A stretch of 64,000 nucleotides of DNA, taken from positions 548,808 through 612,807 of the forward strand of contig NZ_JARRAG010000001.1 in the NCBI RefSeq assembly GCF_029589435.1. The letters run 5' to 3'. Below the pieces are notes generated by a model. That model was not told where the DNA came from and ran no database searches. It saw only the letters and a list, made by a program, of their open reading frames with translations. This DNA comes from Paludisphaera mucosa (lineage in GTDB: Bacteria; Planctomycetota; Planctomycetia; Isosphaerales; Isosphaeraceae). Both the position numbers and the translations under genes were made by a program. Below, in pieces: positions 55,990-64,000 of this stretch; the first letter of the stretch is position 1, and each line of letters starts with the position of its first letter.

Positions 55990-58670
55990 CCGACCACCGC
56001 CCCGACCCCGACGCCCTGCTGGAACGGGTCCTGAGCGAAGCGGCCCGCGAACATCGGGGCGCGCTGAAGATCTTCTTCGGCTACGCGGCGGGGGTGGGCA
56101 AGACGTTCTCCATGCTCCAGGCGGCGCATCGGGCCGCCGCCGCGGGCCGGGAGGTCGTCGTCGGCTACATCGAGCCCCACGGCAGGCCCGAGACCCAGGC
56201 CCTCCTGGAGGGCCTGGAGGCCCTGCCCACACGCCCCGTCCCCTATCGAGGCGTGACCCTGCAGGAATTCGACCTGGACGCGGCCCTGGCGCGGAGGCCG
56301 GGGCTGATCCTCGTGGACGAGCTGGCCCACTCGAACGCCGAGGGGAGTCGCCACGCCAAGCGCTGGCAGGACGTCGAGGAGCTGCTGGGGGCGGGGGTCG
56401 ACGTCTGGACGACCCTCAACGTCCAGCACATCGACAGCCTCAACGACGTCATCGGCCGGATCACCGGCGTCGCGGTGCGCGAGACCGTGCCCGACCGCGT
56501 CTTCGACCGGGCCGACGACCTGGAGCTGGTGGACGTCTCGCCCGAGGAGTTGGTCGAGCGCCTGAACGCGGGCAAGATCTACATCCCCGACCAGGCCAGG
56601 CGGGCGCTGGGGAGCTTCTTCCAGAAGTCCAACCTCGTCGCCCTGCGGGAATTCTCGCTCCGGCAGGCCGCCCGGCGGGTCCACACCGACGTCGAGTCGG
56701 CACGTCGCCAGCGGTCGGTCGCCGAACCCTGGGCGACGTCCGACCGCCTGCTCGTCTGCGTCGGCCCCAGCCCGACCACGACCCGCGTGATCCGCACGGC
56801 CAGGCGTATGGCCGCCGCGCTCGACGCTCCCTGGGTGGCGGTCTCCGTCGAGCGGGCCGGTGCGACCGATTCCCCGGCGGTCAAGGACCGGATCGCCGAG
56901 CACTTCCGCCTGGCCGAGCGGCTCGGGGCCGAGGTCGTCACGCTCCCCGGCGAAGGGGTCGCGTCCGCGCTCCTGGATTACGCCCGCACCCGCAACGTCA
57001 CCAAGATCCTCATCGGCAAGACCGACCAGCCCCGCTGGCGGCGACTCGTCTTCGGCACGATCGTCGACGAACTGCTGGATCGCAGCGGCGACGTGGACGT
57101 GTACGTGATCCGGGGCGAGGGCGACCCGCCGCGGCCCGCGGGCCCCCCCCGGCCGGCGGAGGCGATCGACCGCGTCGTCTACCTCAAGGCCGGGGCGATC
57201 CTGGCCGCAGGGGGGCTCGTCGCCGCCGCCTTCGATCGGTTCGGCCTGCGCGAGGTGAACGTCGTCATGGCACTGCTCGCGGCCGTGGCGATCGTGGCGG
57301 CCCGGCACGGCCGCGGGCCGGCGATCGTCGCCAGCGTGGTCGCCGTCCTGGGGTTCGACTTCCTCGTCGTGCCGCCTCGTTACAGCCTCGCCGTGACCGA
57401 CGCCCAGTACGTCATCACGTTCCTGGTGATGCTCGCAATCGCCCTGCTGATCAGCACCCTCACGGCCCGGCTCAAGGTCCAGGTGGAGAACGGCAAGGCA
57501 CGCGAGTTCCGCCTCTCGGCCCTCTACGAGCTGGGCCGGCAGCTCAGCTCCCTCTCCGGCGCGGTCTTCCTGTCGGCGGCGGCCGGGAGGAAGATCGCCG
57601 AACTGACCGGCGGCGAGGTCGTCATCTATCTCGGCGACCCGGGCGAGCCCACCGAGATCGCCTACGGCCGCATGACCGGGGTCGCCCTCCATCCGGTGAG
57701 CGAGCCCGCCGCGCGATGGGTCATCGAGCACGATCGGATCGCCGGGGCGGGGACCGACACCCTCCCCAACGCCGCGGCGCTCTTCGTGCCGCTGACCGGC
57801 TCCCAGCGCACGGTCGGCGCGATCGCCGTGAGGACCGAGCCGGCGGCGCGGATGCTCGAGCCCGAACAGCGACGCTCGCTGGAGTCGTGCGCCGGGCAGC
57901 TCGCCCTGGCCCTGGAGCGCGATCGCATGTCGATCGCCGCCTCCGAGGCCATGATCCAGGCCCGGGCCGAGCAGGTGCGGAACGCCCTCTTGAGCAGCGT
58001 CTCCCACGACTTGCGGACGCCGCTGGCCGCCATCGCCGGGGCCAGCGGCAGCCTCTTGCGAGGCGACGCCGACGACGAGCCCACGCGTCGTCAGCTCTTG
58101 GAGACGATCGCCGACGAGGCGTCGCGCCTCACCCGGCTGCTGGAGAACATCCTCCAGATGTCGCGGCTGGAGCTGGGGGCGGCGGCCGCCAACAAGCAGT
58201 GGAACATCCTGGAGGAGATCGTCGGCTCGGCCCTGGGACGCGTCCGCCGCGAGCTTCGCGACCACCAGGTCGAGGTGCGGATGCCGCCCGACCTGCCGCT
58301 GGTCCTCGTCGACGGGCTGCTCCTGGAGCAGCTCTTCCTCAACCTCCTGGAGAACGCCGCCCGGTACACCCCGCCCGGTTCCACGATCACGATCACCGCC
58401 GCTCGCGATGGCGCGTGGCTGACGATCTCGGTCGCGGACGACGGCCCGGGGCTCCCCCCCGGCTCCGAGGAGCGGATCTTCGAGAAGTTCTACCGGGCCT
58501 CGTCCTCGTCCGACGTCGGCCGCGGGAGCGGGCTGGGCCTGGCCATCTGCCGGGCCGTCGCCAGCGTCCACGGGGGGACGATCACCGCCTCGAACCGTCC
58601 CGCAGGCGGCGTCGAATTCCTGCTCCGACTGCCGTTCCCGGCCGACCCGCCGAAGGTCGAGCTGGAATGA
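55986..58670 (+). CDS. kdpD: KdpD, sensor histidine kinase
   Basis: 894 residues from ATG 55986. N-terminal KdpD domain with the Walker-type GYAAGVGKTFSMLQAAH and VDELAHSNAEGSRHAKRW; a USP-like domain (about 250-375); four membrane helices with a short loop (about 398-490, DUF4118); a GAF-like region; the H-box at His674 in SSVSHDLRTPLAA; and the ATP-binding domain LLENAARYTPPGS, VADDGPGLPPG, GSGLGLAICRAV. Senses K+ limitation and phosphorylates KdpE. Its stop overlaps kdpE by ATGA. Confidence 0.96.
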   Translation: MTDHRPDPDALLERVLSEAAREHRGALKIFFGYAAGVGKTFSMLQAAHRAAAAGREVVVGYIEPHGRPETQALLEGLEALPTRPVPYRGVTLQEFDLDAALARRPGLILVDELAHSNAEGSRHAKRWQDVEELLGAGVDVWTTLNVQHIDSLNDVIGRITGVAVRETVPDRVFDRADDLELVDVSPEELVERLNAGKIYIPDQARRALGSFFQKSNLVALREFSLRQAARRVHTDVESARRQRSVAEPWATSDRLLVCVGPSPTTTRVIRTARRMAAALDAPWVAVSVERAGATDSPAVKDRIAEHFRLAERLGAEVVTLPGEGVASALLDYARTRNVTKILIGKTDQPRWRRLVFGTIVDELLDRSGDVDVYVIRGEGDPPRPAGPPRPAEAIDRVVYLKAGAILAAGGLVAAAFDRFGLREVNVVMALLAAVAIVAARHGRGPAIVASVVAVLGFDFLVVPPRYSLAVTDAQYVITFLVMLAIALLISTLTARLKVQVENGKAREFRLSALYELGRQLSSLSGAVFLSAAAGRKIAELTGGEVVIYLGDPGEPTEIAYGRMTGVALHPVSEPAARWVIEHDRIAGAGTDTLPNAAALFVPLTGSQRTVGAIAVRTEPAARMLEPEQRRSLESCAGQLALALERDRMSIAASEAMIQARAEQVRNALLSSVSHDLRTPLAAIAGASGSLLRGDADDEPTRRQLLETIADEASRLTRLLENILQMSRLELGAAAANKQWNILEEIVGSALGRVRRELRDHQVEVRMPPDLPLVLVDGLLLEQLFLNLLENAARYTPPGSTITITAARDGAWLTISVADDGPGLPPGSEERIFEKFYRASSSSDVGRGSGLGLAICRAVASVHGGTITASNRPAGGVEFLLRLPFPADPPKVELE

Positions 58671-59404
58671 CCGTCGAGCCATCCTCCCCCACGAATCGAG
58701 CGCCGCGAGCCATGAACCAAGGCGATCACCTCGTCCTGATCATCGACGACGAGCCGCCCATCCGTCGTTTCCTGCGGGCCTCGCTCGCCGCCGCGGGCTA
58801 CCGCGTGACGGAGGCGGAGACCGGCGAAGAGGGGCTGAAGCTGGCCGCCCAGCAGCCGCCCGACCTCGTGATCCTGGACCTCGGCCTGCCGTCGATGGAC
58901 GGCCAGGACGTGCTCCGCGGCCTCCGCGAGTGGCTCTCGGCACCGATCCTCGTCCTCTCCGCGCGAGATCAGGAGCGCCAGAAGATCGAGGCCCTGGACG
59001 CCGGGGCCGACGACTACCTGACGAAGCCGTTCAGCGTCGGCGAGCTGCTGGCCCGGATGCGCACGGCGCTGCGGCACGCCCATCGCACGGGCGCCGAGTC
59101 GTCGGTCCTGGCGTTCGGCGACCTCAAGGCGGACCTCGCGGCGCGGCAGGTGACCCGAGGCGGCGTCCGGCTCACGCTCACGCCCCTGGAATACAAGCTG
59201 CTGATCACGCTGATGAAGCACTCGGGCAAGGTGCTCACCCACCGCTTCCTGCTCCGCGAGGTCTGGGGCCCCCACGCATCCCAGGAGACGCACTACCTGC
59301 GGGTCTTCGTGGCCGGCCTGCGCCGCAAGCTCGGCGACGACCCCGCCCACTCCCGGTTCATCGCGACCGAGCAGGGCGTCGGCTACCGCTTCGCCACCGA
59401 CTGA
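58667..59404 (+). CDS. kdpE: KdpE, response regulator
   Basis: 245 residues from ATG 58667, whose ATGA overlaps the kdpD stop; ATG 58712 is an alternative giving 230. Receiver domain VLIIDDEPPIRRFLRASL with phosphorylation Asp71 in DLVILDLGLPSMDG and Lys in DDYLTKPFSVGEL. Winged helix LTLTPLEYKLLITLMKHSGKVLTHRFLLREVWG and ATEQGVGYRF. It activates the kdp promoter upstream. Last gene of the operon. Confidence 0.96.
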   Translation: MTVEPSSPTNRAPRAMNQGDHLVLIIDDEPPIRRFLRASLAAAGYRVTEAETGEEGLKLAAQQPPDLVILDLGLPSMDGQDVLRGLREWLSAPILVLSARDQERQKIEALDAGADDYLTKPFSVGELLARMRTALRHAHRTGAESSVLAFGDLKADLAARQVTRGGVRLTLTPLEYKLLITLMKHSGKVLTHRFLLREVWGPHASQETHYLRVFVAGLRRKLGDDPAHSRFIATEQGVGYRFATD

Positions 59405-59658
59405 CCGCCCCCGCCGCGGGACGCCCGGATTTTCCAGGCCGGGACGCGTCCGCTCGTCGCTCGTCTCCCGTAAGACCCCGAAGCGAATCCGGCCCGGGCG
59501 CACTCGCCGAGTCGGGGCTGCGCGCGTAGGATGAAAGCGCCGGCGTCTTACAGGCGTCGGAATCGCTCGAACGGCGCTGGGCCCTGTCCTCGGCGGGACG
59601 ACGCGCCTAGCATGGACGGGGTGGCCAAGTCTTCCAAAGTGCACGAGGGTCGGACGCA

Positions 59659-60537
59659 ATGCCGCCACGGCTGGTCTCGCTGGCGATCCTGGTCTACTGG
59701 TCGATCGCGGCGTTCTTCCTGCTGACGTGGGAGGTCCTGCCGGAGCTGAACCTGGGATACCCGCCCGACCTGCGGTCGATCGCCTCGGCCCCGGGGGCGG
59801 ACTCCGGGCCGGTCTCGTGGGCGATCGACGTGATCGACGACCCCCGCCGCCCCGAGGCCCGTCGCACGGTCGGCCACGCGGTGACCGAGTCGAAGCGGCT
59901 CCCCACGGGCTGGTTCGAGCTGACCAGCAAGGTCGACTTCGACGCCGCCGAGGTCCTCAAGAAGACGCCGCTCGCGGGCGTCCCGAGCGTGCGCCTGAGC
60001 ATCCAGGGCGATTACCACGTCGACCCCCGCGGCGACCTGCAGCGGTTCGACATGAAAGTGAAGGGCGCCGACGCGGATGACGACCTGTTCAAGGTCGAGG
60101 GCCGGCTCCACGACGGCGTGATGGAGGTCAGCTCGCGAGGGATCGCCTCGGTGCTCAACCGCAAGCTCAAGTTCCCGTACGAGTCCCGGAGCGTGGTCTA
60201 CGACGCGATGCGGCCCCTCGACCGCCTGCCGGGCCTGCACGTCGGCCAGCGCTGGGAGATGCAGATCGTCAACCCGCTCTCGGGCACCGTCGAGAAGGCC
60301 CGCGTGGTCGTCGAGAAACGGACCCTGATCGACTGGAACGGCGACTCCGTCCAGGCGTTCGAAGTCGTCCAGCGCATGGGGGGGATGGGGGGGATCACGG
60401 CCCGGACGTGGGTCCGGCTCGACGGCGTGATCCTTCGCCAGCAGGTCCCGCTGCCGGTCGTGGAGATGATCCTGGAACGGCTGCCGGCGGGGGCGCCCAG
60501 GCCCGTCGCCGAGGCCGGGAGGGAGGCGGCGCCATGA
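59659..60537 (+). CDS. Unknown membrane-anchored protein upstream of an ABC exporter
   Basis: 292 residues from ATG 59659. One N-terminal helix (RLVSLAILVYWSIAAFFLLTWEV), then a beta-rich soluble region (GWFELTSKVDFDAAEVLKK, RLSIQGDYHVDPRGDLQRFDMKVKG, LHVGQRWEMQIVNPLSGTVEKA). The repeated beta pattern resembles lipid- or lipoprotein-binding domains such as DUF3108, but no family was recognised with confidence. Its stop overlaps the ATPase start by ATGA, so it belongs to that transporter operon. Confidence 0.82.
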   Translation: MPPRLVSLAILVYWSIAAFFLLTWEVLPELNLGYPPDLRSIASAPGADSGPVSWAIDVIDDPRRPEARRTVGHAVTESKRLPTGWFELTSKVDFDAAEVLKKTPLAGVPSVRLSIQGDYHVDPRGDLQRFDMKVKGADADDDLFKVEGRLHDGVMEVSSRGIASVLNRKLKFPYESRSVVYDAMRPLDRLPGLHVGQRWEMQIVNPLSGTVEKARVVVEKRTLIDWNGDSVQAFEVVQRMGGMGGITARTWVRLDGVILRQQVPLPVVEMILERLPAGAPRPVAEAGREAAP

Positions 60538-61301
60538 TCGAGCTTCGCGGGGTCTGCAAGTCGTTCGGGACCAAGCGCGCGGTCGACCACCTGGACCTGA
60601 CCGTCCGGCCGGGCGAGCTGTTCGCCTTCCTGGGCCCCAACGGGGCGGGCAAGACGACGACCATCAAGATGATCTGCGGCCTGCTCGCCCCCAGCGAGGG
60701 CGCCGTCCTGGTCGGCGGCCATCCGGCGGCGTCGGAGGGGGCGCGACGGTCGCTGGGCTACGTCCCGGATCAACCCTATCTCTACGACAAGCTGACCGGC
60801 CGCGAGTTCCTGCGGTTCGTGGTCGAGATGTACGGCGTCGACAAGGCGACCGGCGCGGCCCGGATCGAGGAGATGATCGACACGTTCGAGATGGCCGACT
60901 TCATCGACGAGCTTTGCGAGAGCTACTCGCAGGGGATGAAGCAGCGCGTCGTCTTCGCCTCGGCGCTCGTGCACGAGCCCCGCGTGCTCGTGGTCGACGA
61001 GCCCCTGGTCGGGCTCGACCCTCGCAGCGCGCGGATCGTCAAGAACATGTTCGTCTCGCAGGCGAGGGCCGGCGCGACCGTCCTGATGTCGATCCACCTG
61101 CTGGCCATCGCCGAGGAGCTGGCCGACACCATCGGCATCGTCGACCACGGCCGGATGCTGGCGGTCGGATCCCTCGACGAGCTGCGCCGGCAGGCCCAGC
61201 ACGACGGCAGCCTGGAAGACCTGTTCCTCAAGCTCACGGGCAACGACGTCCTGCGGGCGATCAGCCCGATCGCCCGCGCCCGCCTGGAGCGGCCGATATG
61301 A
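60534..61301 (+). CDS. ABC exporter ATPase (CcmA type)
   Basis: 255 residues from ATG 60534 (gggagg upstream). Walker A GPNGAGKTTTIKM, signature YSQGMKQRVVFA, Walker B VLVVDEPLVGLDP and the H-loop SIHLLAIAEEL. Typical of ABC-2-type exporters. Overlaps the permease gene by ATGA. Confidence 0.94.
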   Translation: MIELRGVCKSFGTKRAVDHLDLTVRPGELFAFLGPNGAGKTTTIKMICGLLAPSEGAVLVGGHPAASEGARRSLGYVPDQPYLYDKLTGREFLRFVVEMYGVDKATGAARIEEMIDTFEMADFIDELCESYSQGMKQRVVFASALVHEPRVLVVDEPLVGLDPRSARIVKNMFVSQARAGATVLMSIHLLAIAEELADTIGIVDHGRMLAVGSLDELRRQAQHDGSLEDLFLKLTGNDVLRAISPIARARLERPI

Positions 61302-63082
61302 GCCTCGCGCTGACGGAATCCTTCGCCGACGCCCACCACGAACCCCGGGCCGACCGCACGACGCGGGCCCTCCGCTGGCTGCGCTGGCGTCAGCTCCGCA
61401 ACACGATGGGGGCGTTGGTCGCCGACTCCCGGCTGCGGGCGTCGATGATCGTCTTCTGCAGCGCGGTCTTCTGGGCGGGGCTGTTCCTGCTGTTCCTCGG
61501 CAGCTTCCAGTTCGTCGCCTCGTACATCGACCTGGCGAACACGATCGTCGAGTACCTTTTCAGCATGTTCTTCCTCTCGCTGCTGGCGATGCTGCTGTTC
61601 TCGACGGGCATCATCGTCTACGCCGCGCTCTTCCACTCGCGGGAGGCGACCTACCTCCTGACGACCCCGGCGTCGACGGACCGGATCTTCGCCCACAAGT
61701 TCGCGGAGGCTGTGGGCTTCTCGTCGTGGGGCTTCTTCCTGCTGGGGAGCCCTCTGCTGGTGGCCTACGGCCTGTCGATCAAGCCGCCCACGGCGATCGG
61801 GGGGGGGAGCGGGGCCCCCTGGGCCTATTACCCCCTCTTCCTCGTCTACCTGGCGGTCTTCGTGCTGATACCCGCGAGCCTGGGGGCGATCGTGGCGATC
61901 GTCGTGGCGAACATCTTCCCCAGGCGCGAGAAGTCGGTGCTGGCCCTGGCGACGGTTTCGGCGATCGCGGCGGCGGCCTACGTCGGCGTACGGCTCTGGA
62001 CGACCCCCGGGGAGGCCCTCACGAACGACTGGCTGGGGAGCGTCCTGAACCGCCTGGCTTTCTGCCAGCACCCCCTGTGGCCGAGCCGCTGGATGTCGGC
62101 CGGGCTGCTCGCCTCGGCGAAGGGGGAGTGGTCGGCCGCCGCGTACTACCTGATGATCCTCTCGTCGCACGCCGGCCTGGCCTACCTGGCCGCCGCCGTG
62201 CTCGCCCGCGACCTCTACCGCCGCGGCTACAGCCGGGTGCAGGGGGGGCGGTCGAGTCGCAAGCGGTACGGGTTCCTGTACATGGACGCGGTCTTCCACC
62301 GCCTCTTCTTCTACCTGCCCCACCCCATCCGGCTGCTGATCCTCAAGGACCTGCGGACCTTCCTGCGCGACCCCACCCAGTGGTCGCAGTTCCTGATCTT
62401 CTTCGGCCTGCTGGCCTTCTACTTCCTGAACATCCCCCGCCTGGGCTACGGGGCGCAGAGCCCGTACTGGCGGAACCTCGTGAGCTTCCTCAACCTGTCG
62501 GTGACGGCGCTCATCCTGTCGACGTTCACCAGCCGGTTCATCTTCCCGCTGCTCTCGCTGGAGGGGCGGAACTTCTGGACGTTGGGCCTGCTGCCGCTGC
62601 GGCGCGACCAGATCCTCTGGGGGAAGTTCGCGTTCTCGGCGGGGATCTCGCTCTTCTCGACCGAGTTCCTCGTCGTGTTGAGCGACCTGATGCTCCAGAT
62701 GAACCCCTGGATGATCGTGCTGCACGTGGGGATGATCGCCGTGCTCTGCCTGGGCCTGTCGGGGATCAGCGTCGGCCTGGGGGCGCGGCTGCCGAACCTC
62801 CGGGAGACCGACCCGTCGAAGATCGCGGCCGGGTTCGGCGGGACGTTCAACCTGCTGGTGAGCCTGGTCTTCATCTTCACCATCGTCACGGCCCTCGCGG
62901 TGCCGTGCCACCTCTACTTCGTGGGCCAGGACAACCCCGAGCCGGCGCGGTTCATCCTCTCGCGGAGCGGGCTGCGGTTCTGGCTCACGACGGCGGTCCT
63001 GGCCAGCCTGGTGGTCGGCGCCGCCGCCACGATCATCCCCCTGCGGATCGGGATCAAGGCGTTCAACCGCATGGAATTCTGA
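61298..63082 (+). CDS. ABC exporter permease, large membrane protein
   Basis: 594 residues from ATG 61298. About 12 hydrophobic segments, among them RASMIVFCSAVFWAGLFLLF, YLFSMFFLSLLAMLLFSTGI and NLLVSLVFIFTIVTALAVP. HSREATYLLTTPASTDRIFAHKF is typical of putative ABC-2 exporter permeases in this phylum. The substrate is unknown. Forms a unit with the preceding ATPase and the unknown anchored protein. Confidence 0.85.
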   Translation: MSLALTESFADAHHEPRADRTTRALRWLRWRQLRNTMGALVADSRLRASMIVFCSAVFWAGLFLLFLGSFQFVASYIDLANTIVEYLFSMFFLSLLAMLLFSTGIIVYAALFHSREATYLLTTPASTDRIFAHKFAEAVGFSSWGFFLLGSPLLVAYGLSIKPPTAIGGGSGAPWAYYPLFLVYLAVFVLIPASLGAIVAIVVANIFPRREKSVLALATVSAIAAAAYVGVRLWTTPGEALTNDWLGSVLNRLAFCQHPLWPSRWMSAGLLASAKGEWSAAAYYLMILSSHAGLAYLAAAVLARDLYRRGYSRVQGGRSSRKRYGFLYMDAVFHRLFFYLPHPIRLLILKDLRTFLRDPTQWSQFLIFFGLLAFYFLNIPRLGYGAQSPYWRNLVSFLNLSVTALILSTFTSRFIFPLLSLEGRNFWTLGLLPLRRDQILWGKFAFSAGISLFSTEFLVVLSDLMLQMNPWMIVLHVGMIAVLCLGLSGISVGLGARLPNLRETDPSKIAAGFGGTFNLLVSLVFIFTIVTALAVPCHLYFVGQDNPEPARFILSRSGLRFWLTTAVLASLVVGAAATIIPLRIGIKAFNRMEF

Positions 63083-63182
63083 CCGGATGGGCGTGTATTT
63101 CGCCGACTCCCGACGGGTTACAATCGAGTCGATCGGGCCGGTGGTCCGGCCGAGATTCGATCCAGTCTTGGGGAGGGGGACG

Positions 63183-64000
63183 CGATGAAACGTTCGTGGT
63201 GGTACGCGGCCGCCGCGCTGGCGGCGGCGACAATCGGACCGGCCCGGGCCCAGCAGGCCGCGCAGCCGAAAGAGGGCGCCGCCGTGATCGTCGAGGGCGC
63301 GGTGCGGGAGGTCTTCCGCAGCACCCGCGGAGAGCAGGCCGACTTCGTGGTTCAGGTCGACGTCGCCCGCACCGAGCTGGGCCGCGGGGCCGCCGACGCC
63401 CGTCGCCTGCCGATCCCCGCCCCCGGCGACGCCGTCTACATCCACGTCCGCCAGGCCGCGTCCGGCGCCGTCCGCGGCTCCCGGCCGATCCCGTCCGAGG
63501 GGGCGACCCTCCGCGCGTACCTCTATCCTCGCGCCGGCGGCGGCTGGGAGGGGGCCTCCCCCGATTGGTACGACCAGACCGGCGGCCCGCCGCCGCGCGC
63601 CGACTCCGACGTCGCCATGCGGCCCACGCCGGCCCCGACCGCGCCCGCATCCTCCGGCGAGGCGGTCCTCAAGGCCCTCGGCGTGAAGGCCGAGCCCGTC
63701 GAGGTCAACGGCCGGCTGGTCCTGAAGATCACCGAGATCCTCCCGGAGACCCCGGCGCAGAAGGCTGGGTTCGAGAAGGGCGACGTCATCATCGGCGTGA
63801 ACCGGGCCGGGTTCGCCAGCCTCCCGCAGTTCGCCGAGATCGTCGCCAAGGGGGGGCCGGTCGCCGAGTTCGTCCTGGTCAACGTCCGCGACAAGGAGCA
63901 GGCCGCCGTCAAGGTCGACCTCGGGCCCGTGATCGCCTCCCGGCCGGCCCCGGACCGGCCCTCGCCCGCGCCGACCCCTTCGCCCGCGGCCCCGAAGCGC
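63183..64000 (+). CDS. Secreted PDZ-domain protein (partial, runs off the window)
   Basis: ATG 63183 with ggggaggggg upstream; open to the end of the window (272 codons). Signal peptide KRSWWYAAAALAAATIGPARA. A beta-rich region (AVIVEGAVREVFRSTRGEQADFVVQVDVARTELG) precedes a Pro-rich linker and a PDZ-like domain (LKITEILPETPAQKAGFEKGDVIIGVNRAGFASLPQFAEIVAKGG). It has no catalytic Ser-protease triad in the visible part. Ends in Pro/Ala-rich sequence, so the C-terminus is not known. Confidence 0.85.

Noticed and set aside
55802-58666. Upstream extension of the kdpE frame
   Set aside because: It overlaps kdpC and kdpD in another frame; the real start is at the ATGA junction.
55857-58682. 941-residue frame antisense to kdpD, and similar frames antisense to kdpA, kdpB, the cyclase-like gene and the exporter permease
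   Set aside because: They mirror clearly coding genes and show Arg/Gln/Asp-rich low-complexity sequence.
60364-60400. G-rich runs as possible G-quadruplex elements
   Set aside because: They fall inside a coding gene and are explained by Gly/Met codon use (MGGMGGI).
1-64000. CRISPR arrays, tRNA or rRNA genes
   Set aside because: No regularly spaced repeats, cloverleaf-like segments or rRNA motifs were recognised by eye; a covariance search would be the decisive check.

Overview
The window reads as chromosomal DNA from a high-GC planctomycete, most likely family Isosphaeraceae (Singulisphaera/Paludisphaera-like). The evidence is the density of planctomycete-typical families: two sets of DUF1501 plus DUF1549/DUF1553 cytochrome-like proteins, an ECF sigma factor overlapping a Hanks-type kinase with TPR repeats, and a secreted protein with the N-terminal RRPAFEPLEGRQLM signature. 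No rRNA, tRNA or CRISPR array was recognised. Family calls come from reading motifs by eye; no database search was run.

Layout. 1-1.4 kb: end of a bL12-like gene, then the C-terminal remnant of a thermonuclease-like gene cut off at a 900-bp IS5/IS427-type element. 1.4-6.7 kb: TPR kinase and ECF sigma factor (minus strand), divergent from a secreted repeat protein. 7.1-9.0 kb: a gene relic and an IS701-type transposase. 9.0-13.9 kb: a minus-strand operon (SDR, CoA-transferase, thiolase, GntP permease) that fits uptake and breakdown of 3-hydroxybutyrate or acetoacetate. 14.1-15.8 kb: a cyclic-nucleotide-binding, thioredoxin-reductase-like flavoprotein. 16.0-20.7 kb: an ergothioneine locus with egtB, an ABC ATPase, a substrate-binding/permease fusion resembling EgtU, and convergent egtD.

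21.4-25.1 kb: a membrane class III cyclase-like protein followed 20 bp later by an MscS channel with a cyclic-nucleotide-binding tail. 25.4-29.4 kb: a four-gene molybdenum hydroxylase operon (Tat-exported 2Fe-2S subunit, Mo subunit, FAD subunit, small Cys protein). 29.5-33.3 kb: a DUF1326 protein, an exported protein, an ApbE-DUF2271 fusion and a PepSY-type membrane protein. 33.4-48.9 kb: two minus-strand operons, one with cytochrome-like/DUF1501/PPC genes and one with cytochrome-like/DUF1501 genes followed by an MFS transporter, ceramidase-like protein, aminotransferase and sugar-acid dehydratase.

49.3-51.1 kb: PIG-L deacetylase, YaiI/YqxD protein and macro-domain protein. 51.3-59.4 kb: a complete kdpFABCDE potassium-uptake operon preceded by an extra 30-residue membrane peptide gene; most junctions overlap as ATGA. 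59.7-63.1 kb: an unknown membrane-anchored protein plus an ABC exporter pair. 63.2 kb to the end: a secreted PDZ-domain protein that runs off the window.

The most interesting systems are the cyclase-like/MscS-cNMP pair, whose catalytic and ligand-binding residues are altered, the ergothioneine locus with its inverted-order transporter fusion, and the uniformly spaced Mo-hydroxylase operon with its small Cys protein.
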